Source of the DNA: Blakeslea trispora
Taxonomy: Eukaryota; Mucoromycota; Mucoromycetes; Mucorales; Choanephoraceae
Assembly (NCBI GenBank): GCA_025331445.1
Contig: JAIWNE010000018.1
Span: forward strand, 186,001-250,000
Reading direction: 5' to 3'
DNA: 64,000 nucleotides
A model generated the notes under the pieces. It searched no databases. It worked only from the letters and a program-made list of their open reading frames with translations, and was not told the origin of the DNA. Position numbers and translations under genes: made by a program. This document shows, one piece after another, positions 1-9,377 of the stretch (positions are counted from its first letter, which is position 1; each line of letters begins with the position of its first letter).

Positions 1-1660
1 TATGACAGCTTTTGTGCCCATAAAACAAACACTGTCTTATGATCGCGTTAATCTTTGATAAATTACAAAAAGAAAAAAAAAAAGCTTTAGACTGTCCTCA
101 CCTTTCGTTTTATGTTGTGTGAGACTCTGTTGAAAATCGCTCAAGAATGGCTCAATGTCCTTTATAATTTCTCGGAATCGAAGCTGAAAGTAGACTGGCA
201 ACTGCCACTTCTTCATGAACTCTAGATAAATAGGATGATTCCGAAGGCTGAGCAATGATCTCCTAGAGCTACAAAGACCCTCTATCTCTGAAATAAAAGA
301 TACTGTGGCTGTATAATTCTATTGTAATCCTTCATTTCAGTATCACTGCTTCCTTCTCTTTTTGTCGGTTCATGATATACCTTGTGAAAAAGATCAGTTT
401 GCCCTGCAGCAAATATACTTTTACATTCCTTGCTAAGTCTCTCTGTTACTTCTAAGCATAAGGCATTGACCAAAACGTCATAATTTGATCCTTTCAATGT
501 TCTATGCACAATGTTGAGTATAGGCTGTAGATCTGTAGAAGCGAAAGCCAAGATGCGCTGGTACATGATAGTAAGTGGATGGTCTTGATTGGACCTTGTA
601 GAAGACTTTTTTTCCTCAATTGCTTTGGGTGTAATGATCTTTGCTAAACTTGGTCTTACAAACTCCTCTCGAATGATGTTTTCTGCTTTTGCTGTCTGAT
701 TGATCAACACATAGGCTCTCAAGCATTGAATTAAAGACTGCTTTGTCGCCTTTGTAACCTCGCCTAAATGGATTTGTGAAAGTGCTGTTGATAATGTTTT
801 TGATAGTTTCTGTTCAAGTGTATCTTTGATACGAGCAATTCGCCACTCATTTTCGGTCACAAAAGCCAAATGTTTCCCTCTTCGTACCAAGTGTTGCATC
901 TGATTGTATTCAATTGCTACTCGTTCTATATGCTTGCTAGAACTACCGCAATGATGAGTTTTCTTTTTTTTTTACTTTCTTGTTCTATGGAACTTCGAAT
1001 TACCTCTCGCCTTCGGCCATCATTTCGTCCTGATTGTTTGTAGGTTTGACTGTATCCACATTGATGTCCAATAAATCTTCCACTTTTACCACTGATTCAT
1101 GAATACTGACAAGTAATTTCAAAATAGCCTTAAAATAAAAGATTTAGTTCCTGATCATATGTATTTGTATACAAGCTTACCTTTTGATCACGAAGCTGAG
1201 CTCGAGTATGTAACTTTTCTTGTAATGATTGAATTACATTTTGAAATTGACCTCTTACTTGCTATAAAAAAAATTGGTCTATACTTGATTCTTTCCCCTT
1301 ATCCAATAGATACTTTACTTGAACCTGTACTTCAATATTCGTCAAAGGAGTTTTTAGTTGACTAATCTCTTTATCTACACCTTTCAGATTGGTAGATAGA
1401 TTGATGAAATCTTGATAGTCTCGGTTTATAAGCTCTACAAGCTCGCTTTTAAGCAATTTCAGATGGTTGTTTAATTCTACCTTCATGCGCTCTAGTCCCA
1501 GGTGTCGTCTGCTGGAGAGAAACGCGTCTGGGTCAAACTGGCTTGCTGTAAAAGCCGAGCGCTCAACAGCATGATTAGGAAGAGGCTGAATGGAGTCAAA
1601 AAGCTGTTGGTTGTCGTCTTCATCGTCGCTAAAGTTAAAAACGCTTTTTCTTCTCTCCAT
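1..1660 (-). CDS. COG2: Conserved oligomeric Golgi complex subunit 2 (COG2), 3' end outside window
   Basis: COG2 belongs to lobe A of the COG tether that captures recycling vesicles at the Golgi. The N-terminus carries the family block FDPDAFLSSRRHLGLERM followed by a coiled coil ending in GVDKEI. A later exon has the signature KKWQLPVYFQLRF, which matches the animal COG2 KKWNLPVYFQIRF block. Exons on the minus strand are 1319-1660, 1181-1261, 1004-1128, 381-936 and 102-318, with introns of 52-67 bp and frame kept throughout. The exon leftward of position 102 could not be placed because several acceptors are possible, and the C-terminal part lies off the window. The start ATG at 1658-1660 is the only one ahead of the conserved block. 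A fold-back element begins 314 bp upstream. Identity is secure; the last exon edge is not. Confidence 0.9.
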
Positions 1661-1974
1661 ATTTCAAGCTAGTTGCAAAGAAAAGAACAACTGTTATAGC
1701 CGTTCTAATACCCAAGGGCGGTTATTTTCTGGGGAAAAGGTTCTCCAAAACGAGAGAGGAGGTTATCATATCAGCACCTATTTTAAATCTCAGTAACATT
1801 ACAGGTAAACTCTGATACGGGGATTTAATGATATGGTTTGCCTTGCATTTTTGTCAGACTTATTGAAATTGGCTTTTTGCGTATTGAGAATAAATCAATG
1901 GCGCACTTTCCAATAGTGTTTTATTCTAGTATCCCTTCTACAAGTGGATATCAAGAGGAAACAATATTGGCAAA
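1661..1974. other. Intergenic spacer upstream of COG2
   Basis: This 314-bp stretch lies between the COG2 start codon and the outer end of the left inverted-repeat arm. It should hold the COG2 promoter, but I see no clear TATA box or other defined element. Confidence 0.5.
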
Positions 1975-2603
1975 TGCAGCATTGATTTTTTTATGAGAGG
2001 AGTTCATCCGATAAATTAAAACAAGTCACACGAAAAACAGGACCTTTCAAATGTTTTGAATCTTGCGGTGAATGAATCTAGGCCAATTCTGCTTTAGAAG
2101 TCACGCGAAAAACAGGACCTTTCAAATGTTTTAAATCTTTCGGTAAATGAATTGAGGTTTTGTCCCTTTTAGCAGTCACACGAAAAACAGGACCTTTCAA
2201 ATGTTTTAAATCTTTCAAATGTTGCGGTGAATGAAATTGGGCTAGGTCTGCTCTGCAAGTCACACGAAAAACACAAAACCTCAAATCTTTCAAATCTTTT
2301 GGTGAGCCAAATCATCTTCACAGAATCTTGACAAAAGAAGTCACACGAAAAACACGAAACCTTAAATCTTTCAAATCTTTCGGCAAATGAAATCATTTTA
2401 TTGTTCACTTTAAAAGTTACCCTATTCCCCTAAATAAATTACACTTGGAGAGAGAAAAAGATTGCGCTTCAAAAGAACTGAAGTTGATGAGAGGAAGACT
2501 GAAAATTCGGTACATGTTCTTCCCTCTTTTTTGGCCTTGTCTTTCTTTGTGATGCATCATTTCGTTCACTTGATAACTTTGGTGCTCATGTTCTTCTCTC
2601 CTC
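1975..2603. repeat. Left arm of inverted repeat with five tandem subrepeats
   Basis: The subrepeat core GTCACACGAAAAACAGGACC (or a close variant) starts at 2025, 2100, 2175, 2259 and 2340. Between cores lie variants of TTTCAAATGTTTTAAATCTT. The intervals are 75, 75, 84 and 81 bp, all multiples of three. The inner 200 bp (about 2410-2603) is not repetitive. The outer tip reads TGCAGCATTGATTTTTTTAT. Confidence 0.9.
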
Positions 2604-4717
2604 CCTGCATTTCTAATGGTGCTTATACACAAAATCAATTGCTTTTGATCTCTGCATTTATAGATACTGAGGTTGCTATCCTCGCTAGTTATTCTCCTAC
2701 ACTTCAATTAGAAAAGGAAATAAAAGCGATTTCTTTTTAGATTTTATTATATTGGTGTTTTTCCTCTACAGAGTATAGTCAGCTTTGTTCAACCATAAGC
2801 TGTAAAAAAAAAGTCTAAAGAGATCAACCTTAATGGGTTGGCAAACTCCGTCTTGAACAAAGGCAACTGTTCCAGCTAAATTAAAGCTTTTCATAGCCAC
2901 TTTCTGAAAGCAAATAAGTTTACGATGCTCGTACAGTAGAATGAGAGAGCAGATTATGACTCTCTATATTTTTTATGCATGAAAGGAACTTAAAGCGGAG
3001 TCTACACGCATTGACCAATACCTTGAAATGGTTGGACAAGTATCACTATAATCAATGCTCTTTTTTTGAAAAGGAGTTGATACATGAGTTGGTGAAATGA
3101 GTGATAAAGAAAACTACTATCATTTCTTTTCTTTTGTTGTTTCTTTACTTTGTTTCCTTTCATACTCTTCCGAAAAAATAATTAGAAGTAAGCAGAAGTC
3201 ACAAGGGGGTGAGAAATCACAAAAAAGCAAGTCCCATCAAGGACTGCTAGAAAGAAACCAGCAGTCAAAACAACATGTGATTTGGTCTTGTCAAAAAGAT
3301 ATAAAAAGGGACCTTTTCTCTCTTGTTTTTTGGTTTCTTCATCCAAACTTTGAGAGTTGCTGCCCTCTTCTGAGCAGGGATCCGCCTCATGATCGTTGCT
3401 GTAGGGAAGTTCTGTGCGAGCAGAATGACTCACTCAATGTGAGCGGGCGTATTATATGTTGACTCTTTTCCTTCCTTCTTGGGAGGTTTTGGCACTGACT
3501 TCGGTTGGTGTGTATACTTAATGAAAATGAAAATTATATTTTTTAAGAATTAGAAAAAAAAGGTTAATACACTTTAAGTTTTTTTTTTTTAATTCTTCAT
3601 TGATAACATTGGTATATGAATACCAGTCACTTATCTACTATACCTAGTTGCATATTTGAAATAAAGTGGATTAAACTCAACTCAAGCAACAAGTTGTGTT
3701 TGCTGATTCAAGGATCTGAATTCTCTACTGAAAAGCTTGAAATGTATATACTGAAAGAAGAAACAGGGCAAATGTGTTTTCAAAAGCTGCAACGTTCAAT
3801 AATAGATAGCATGTTTTTGTTATGTCGCCCAAACAACATAGTTAACAGATTGGTCTTTTCTTCTTCCTTGATTTTCAAAGTGATGGATCGAAAACTGGAT
3901 AAACCGAGACATTCATTTAAGACACAATTCTATGTGTGTCACCAAATTCAATTTATATTCGCAATCACACTTTGCACTGAATAAACCTCTCTCTTCAATA
4001 TTGTTTAGCTCATCTTGACTTGACAGGTAAAAAGCAAAAAAGGTTGTGCTTGTATGCATTTTCATCTTTTGGTAATACAAGTTTGAACCCTTCATTTTTT
4101 TCTGGCAAAATGTCAATTTATAAGAACACTCACTTTTACAGCTTATTTTGACTCTCTGCTTATCAGTCGGATTGGCTCCTCTAGTGTTGTAATGCAATCC
4201 ATCCTTCTTTCAAATCAAAACTAATCTATTTTTTCTGACAATTTTCTTTTAAAAATGGACACCCCTAATCTACACGTATACTACTGTCATTGTTTCTTTT
4301 GTAGTATACATACTATTACCATAGCGTCTTCAAACTCTCATTTCACTGCTAGTCAATTGGTACAACAGCAACTACTACTACTACTTTACCCTTTCAGTAT
4401 AATTATGCTGACAAGATATTTGATTCAAATACAGAATGAGTTAGTGAGGCCGGTAGTCCCTAAGAGAACTGCTAAACAGTAAGTACGAAAAGATAATCCA
4501 AACCTATTTGGTCCATAATCAATGCATTTCATGACAAACTCAGACAGAAGCGATACATCAATAGTTCTCTGCTCAACATAACCCACATACTCAAATTAAC
4601 CCACGTACTCAAACTAAGAATTCAACTTTTACTAAGTAATGCAGTATCACATTGAAAGTCGTAGTCGAGTCAAAGATGAGTGTCTTAAGCAAGGAATGAT
4701 TCAGTTTTCTTTTTTTA
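2604..4717. other. Spacer between the inverted-repeat arms
   Basis: AT-rich sequence of 2.1 kb. The longest open frames (about 120 codons at 3097-3462 and 3616-3984) are low-complexity, have no recognisable domain and no supporting splice structure, so I do not call them genes. No transposase, reverse transcriptase or helicase signature was found. Confidence 0.6.
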
Positions 4718-5346
4718 GAGGAGAGAAGAACATGAGCACCAAAGTTATCAAGTGAACGAAATGATGCATCACAAAGAAAGACAAGGCCAAAAAAGAGGGA
4801 AGAACATGTACCGAATTTTCAGTCTTCCTCTCATCAACTTCAGTTCTTTTGAAGCGCAATCTTTTTCTCTCTCCAAGTGTAATTTATTTAGGGGAATAGG
4901 GTAACTTTTAAAGTGAACAATAAAATGATTTCATTTGCCGAAAGATTTGAAAGATTTAAGGTTTCGTGTTTTTCGTGTGACTTCTTTTGTCAAGATTCTG
5001 TGAAGATGATTTGGCTCACCAAAAGATTTGAAAGATTTGAGGTTTTGTGTTTTTCGTGTGACTTGCAGAGCAGACCTAGCCCAATTTCATTCACCGCAAC
5101 ATTTGAAAGATTTAAAACATTTGAAAGGTCCTGTTTTTCGTGTGACTGCTAAAAGGGACAAAACCTCAATTCATTTACCGAAAGATTTAAAACATTTGAA
5201 AGGTCCTGTTTTTCGCGTGACTTCTAAAGCAGAATTGGCCTAGATTCATTCACCGCAAGATTCAAAACATTTGAAAGGTCCTGTTTTTCGTGTGACTTGT
5301 TTTAATTTATCGGATGAACTCCTCTCATAAAAAAATCAATGCTGCA
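4718..5346. repeat. Right arm of inverted repeat
   Basis: Reverse complement of 1975-2603, carrying the same five subrepeats in opposite orientation. The right arm ends 16 bp before the terminal repeat of the neighbouring Tc1-like element. Confidence 0.9.
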
Positions 5347-5362
5347 AAATTGAGTGTTCTTA

Positions 5363-6617
5363 CAGTCACTGGAAACCGAAATTCCATCACTTTTTATAAT
5401 CAAAACTTAGCCTTAAAGATGCATAAACTAAAAGACACATTAGTGATTCAAGACGATGTCCAATTGGGCTCTGTTTTTTGTCATTAAAAAAACGGGGCTG
5501 ATGTTTCGTTATACTACCTTAGCATCTATAACGGCTTGACAACGGTCCTTCATGCTGTCCACCAAGCGAACAAGTAGATTACTGCTGATATTACTCCATT
5601 CCTCCAGCAGCAATCCCTACAGTTCTGCAGTGTTATGGACAGCATGACGCCTGCTTGCTATACGCTGCTCAAGAGCCCACCACAGATGCTCAATGGGGTT
5701 CAAGTCTGGACTTTGGGCAGGCCAGTACTCAAACCCCTTCATCAAATAGCGGCTCTTCCAAAGACATGCAGAAGCTCCTGTGTGGCACGTAGCCCCATCT
5801 TCTTGAAACAAGAATCGTCTGTTCTCCTGTGCTTGGGCTTCCAAGTACCAGGGTTGAAGTTTCTCTGACAATATTTCAACATATGTCTCCTGGTTCATGT
5901 TGCCTTCCACAAACACAAGAGGACCAAGACCGCCCCGCCAAAAGCAGCCCCAAAGCATCACATTACCTTTATCCGATTTGGCGATGGGTATGTTGAACTC
6001 CTCCTCGTACTTCTCATCTTGGTTTAGGAGCACTCTAACACCACCATCGGCTCCTTCAACGGTACAAAGCGATTTCATCAGACCAGACAACATCTTCCCA
6101 CTGGTTTTACGTCCAACCGACTTGTTCCTTAGCCCATTTCAGGCAAGAATCCTTGCGAGTCTTTGTAAAGACAGGCTTGTGAAATGCATAGTAAGATTTG
6201 AAGCCTAGCTGACGAAGATAACTAACGACAGTCTTTCTGCAGACTGTAACTTTTAATTTCTCCAGCTCGTATCTAATACCATCAATGCTAAAGAAAGGGG
6301 TGTTTGTTACAGTTCGATCGAGGTGTCTCATTGTTCTTTTATTGGCTTTTGGGGTTGAGCCAGGATGAAACGCTAGGCAGATGTGTGCCTTTTTCCTGGA
6401 TACGCTTCACGATGTTTTTCACAGTTGTGTAAGGGGGTTTCATTATGTGTAAAACCCCTCTCAATGAATTCTTAGCGCGATGCATCCAGTAAACTCCCCA
6501 ATGAGTTTTCTCTTTACTCTTGTTGTATTTGCCACGGCTGCTTTTATTTTCAATAGTAGACATCATGACAGATATGATTTATTTAAGGCCCGATCGAACT
6601 TCGGTTTCCAATGGCTG
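5363..6617 (-). mobile_element. Tc1/mariner-type DNA transposon, inactive copy A
   Basis: The 1255-bp element is flanked by TA at 5361-5362 and 6618-6619, the target dinucleotide of the superfamily. Its ends form an imperfect inverted repeat: left CAGTCACTGGAAACCGAA, right (reverse complement) CAGCCATTGGAAACCGAA, with about 22 of 26 positions alike. The transposase frame runs on the minus strand and is broken. The right-edge element at 61.9-64 kb is a relative: the non-coding 3' regions share blocks such as AAAGATGCATAA and GTCCAATTG. Confidence 0.88.
5617..6566 (-). pseudogene. Tc1-like transposase, frame-disrupted
   Basis: Three open segments in different frames (6566-6339, 6331-6107, 6093-5617) together give a Tc1-type transposase. 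The N-terminal part carries helix-turn-helix-like residues (TTVKNIVKRIQEKG). The middle has the CRKTVVSYLRQLGFKSYYA block. The C-terminal part has the catalytic-core motifs FQEDGATCHTGA and SPDLNPIEHLWW. Frameshifts or stops separate the segments, including one close to the expected first catalytic aspartate, so no single intact DDE/D protein can be made. The copy appears dead. Confidence 0.88.
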
Positions 6618-7526
6618 TAGAGGCAAGGAATGTAAATCATAGTGCTATATAATAAAGTTTCTCTAAAAAAAAACTCAAAGCTGCTAGAGCTCATTTGAAC
6701 TTACAAAAGCGATAAAAGTTAACAACAGCTTTGATGCACTCTCGATACAAGACAAAAGGTAACTGGGAATGAAGAAATTGCCTTTACCAAGTCTAAAGCA
6801 TGCTCTTTCTCTCTTAATCTAGAAAAGAACTTGAAAGCAGGCACAAATCTCATATAGCTATATTCGCTAATCTAACAGAAAGAAAAAAAAAGGCCTTGTG
6901 CTAACTTTTCAACTTTGAAAAGACAAAGAAGAAAAGGCAAACAATTTTGAATACATAGCTAACTTTGTTTTGTCATAATCGGCCTTTCTATAAAATCGTC
7001 AGCTCAAGCTCATTTTACCTTTAAGGAAGTCTACAAGTCAAGTCGTTTAGAAAGCATGTTATGAATTTTTCTTTTTTTCTTTCTTTCGGTGTTTCTTAAC
7101 CTTGGAGACAAATAGTTGCAATTTTAAAACATTGAGATGTATTTAATGCTCCATCTTTTGACAACACCTCAGGCGTTGGTGGAAGATTCATCTTTCTTTA
7201 AATGAAAAGCAAAAAGACGAAAGAGTTTATTCACAATGATGATTGCTTAACCAAGTAGCTAACACTTGATGTATGAAAGCCTTTTTTTGTCTCCAGTATT
7301 TTTAACAATATTCTTGGGTGATTACTCAACAGCAAAACCCTAATCAGGTAGTCTATATGTCCTGAAAATAACAAGAAAGCTATCTGAAAAAATCAAGAAT
7401 AACAGTTAATTATGCATAGTTAGGGTTATTGCAACAGCTCAAATAAACACGTATGTAAACAATTTAATAACAACAATGGATGAAATGTGCATAGACAACA
7501 ATTATGTTGTTTGTTATTGTCATAAT
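6618..7526. other. Intergenic, no gene seen
   Basis: About 0.9 kb of AT-rich sequence with many A/T runs and stops in all frames. Nothing beyond homopolymers stands out. Confidence 0.6.
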
Positions 7527-8120
7527 TTATAGTAATATGGCACTCTCGAAAAGCTCATTAAAATATCTTCTGCCTCGATTTACAACTAAGCCTGGTTTGC
7601 ATTCATTCTTCAAAGTAGGTGACCATTTGATTTCTCTGAGACTCTCCTTATCACTGCTTGTCATGTACTTGATGTATCTCTTGTCGTTGCTTAACGATGG
7701 ACTTATTTCCATCATGACCTCTTGAAATGAGTCTTTATCTTTTCCAAACTTCTGGATCGTTTCCATACGCTCTATTTTGCCTGAAATACCAGTAGTGCTT
7801 TCCAATCTGTTATACCAGGTCTGATGGAAGGCATCAAAAGCATACATACTGAAAGAAAGATCAATCATAGTTGCGTTACGTACTGATAAAACCAGTTTAT
7901 CAAAGTTAGAAGCACTGAAACGCCCCTTCAAGATCAATTTGCTTGCCGGTTCATTGAATGAAATGTGAGATAATGAGGCTGTTGCGTTAGATGGCAGCCG
8001 TTCGGCTTCTGGATTTGAAGTGCTGTGAATTTGAATATCAGAATCAAATTCCATGATTGAATTTCTCATGCTATTGATGTAACCTTTTCGGTTTTTTTTT
8101 ATACAGAGATATTTGAACAT
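7527..8120 (-). CDS. Hypothetical protein, unrecognised
   Basis: A single uninterrupted frame of 197 codons (180 if translation starts at the second ATG, 8067-8069). It is richer in charged and polar residues than random AT-rich sequence and has no membrane segment or signal peptide. I recognise no domain. The length without introns in AT-rich DNA is what argues for a gene or a recently decayed one. It lies alone between a dead transposon and the bS6m gene. It could be a fragment of a larger lost gene; confidence is low. Confidence 0.4.
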   Translation of the reverse strand: MFKYLCIKKNRKGYINSMRNSIMEFDSDIQIHSTSNPEAERLPSNATASLSHISFNEPASKLILKGRFSASNFDKLVLSVRNATMIDLSFSMYAFDAFHQTWYNRLESTTGISGKIERMETIQKFGKDKDSFQEVMMEISPSLSNDKRYIKYMTSSDKESLREIKWSPTLKNECKPGLVVNRGRRYFNELFESAILL

Positions 8121-8594
8121 GATCGATTAGTTGAAACGTATTTGTTTAGATCGTAGGGTTTGGAGATACAAACCGAATGAATTTGTCAAGCTTAAATTAG
8201 GGTTTTGAGCTTGGATGGGGTCGAGTCGTTGGGAAATTGATTTTGTGCAACCTATGCTACTGAAGAATCTTGTCAAAATAGGCGAACATGATACACATGT
8301 AAAAAAGACAAATAGATAAGGTGCAATGTACATTCTCGATACACAATATAAGAAAGAAAAGAAGAAGAAAAAATCAAATAAAACAAAAAAGAAAGTAAGA
8401 AACAACAAAATATAGTTGAAGTGTTATATAGCATCAAAGTTGATGTATTCTAATGTCAACTGCAATTGGCATTTCACAACTTGTGGTTACAGTGACTTGC
8501 TTTTTGTAGAAAATAGGTTCGTCCCCGGGGTTTTGTATTGGCTATCAGGGCCTTTTTTTTTTTCAGTCAACTTTCTTTTTTATAACAACTTAAT
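8121..8594. other. Divergent intergenic region
   Basis: Spacer of 474 bp between the orphan ORF (minus) and the bS6m gene (plus). Ten T residues lie about 35-45 bp before the bS6m ATG. No other defined element was recognised. Confidence 0.5.
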
Positions 8595-9070
8595 ATGCCT
8601 TTCTACGAATTAGTTTGCATAGCTCGCCACAATATTGTTGAGGTACATTCTTCTACCAAAAAAAAAATCAGAGAGCTGTTTATGGTCGTTCAGAAAAGTG
8701 TATTGAAACAACACATTTTCCTTTTTTTTTAGAGCAACTTGAAAGATCTTCTCAAGACATCAGCAAAGCATGTTCTCAACCGTGGAGGCGTTGTTCGTGG
8801 CTTTGACAACTGGGGCGACATGAAGATTCCTCACAGAATCAAGAGACATCAAGAATACTTTAACGACGGAAGGTAAGATCGAGATCAAGAAACAAAAATC
8901 AGCTTTATTAATTCACAAACAGATACTGGGCTATGCACTTTGATGCTAACCCTCTTATTGTCCAAGATCTTGGCAAAAAGCTTTCAGTCGATACTCGTGT
9001 GCTGCGTCATACCTTCATTAAGCTCGGTGACAAGCTCGAAACTGTAGTTGCTAGACCCGACAAAACATAA
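8595..9070 (+). CDS. MRP17: Mitochondrial small ribosomal subunit protein bS6m
   Basis: Component of the mitochondrial ribosome small subunit, related to bacterial S6 and yeast Mrp17. Three exons, 8595-8642, 8733-8872 and 8923-9070, give 111 aa, normal for the family. The protein opens MPFYELVCIARH, the typical S6 first strand, and continues with NRGGVVRGFDNWG and a late DTRVLRHTFIKL strand. Both introns (90 and 50 bp) have GT..AG ends, and the frame is kept. No exon is long enough to show up in a simple ORF scan. The gene converges on PRP8, whose stop lies 307 bp away. Family assignment is firm; the symbol follows yeast. Confidence 0.9.
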
Positions 9071-9377
9071 GATTCTTTGTCTAGACTATCCAGCCCCCTC
9101 TCTCTCTCAGCCATCACAATGATCATTACATCCACTTTGCAAACATTCGATTTTAATCAATAGAGAAAAGCGATTCTTCCTATCATATTTTTTTTTCTTT
9201 TTGTAAATATATAGAACTTTTATTCGAAAACCAACAACTCTTGATGCCTATTGTGTTTGAAAAGTTTAGTGTGTGTGTTTGGAAGTTCAATTGTGCATAA
9301 AGAGAGAAGAATTTTATTGTATGGCAAAAATCTACAAAATAATAAGAAAATGAAATAAAAAAAAACAAAGGTCGTGT

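Larger units (their letters stand above)
1975..5346. mobile_element. Fold-back-like element with 629-bp inverted arms
   Basis: Positions 1975-2603 are the reverse complement of 4718-5346. Every block I compared matched without a mismatch, and paired positions sum to 7321. The arms enclose a 2114-bp spacer. Each arm contains five tandem subrepeats. This architecture, long near-identical inverted arms made of subrepeats around an unrelated middle with no recognisable transposase, is that of Drosophila FB-type fold-back elements, so the element is probably non-autonomous. Short matching sequence (GCAAA) occurs around both ends (1970-1974 and 5344-5348) but overlaps the arm, so a target-site duplication is not established. 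An alternative is a simple inverted duplication of host DNA. Confidence 0.7.

Noticed and set aside
3097..4482. Open frames of 75-122 codons in the fold-back spacer
   Set aside because: Low-complexity translations, no domains, and similar lengths are expected in AT-rich DNA with few stops by chance.
1975..5346. Tandem subrepeats as a CRISPR array
   Set aside because: The units are 75-84 bp with related rather than unique spacers, mirrored in inverted arms, in a eukaryotic genome.
8127..9368. Phe-rich minus-strand frames at 8127-8408 and 9183-9368
   Set aside because: They are translations of poly-A/T tracts; the second overlaps the PRP8 3' flank and the bS6m 3' region.
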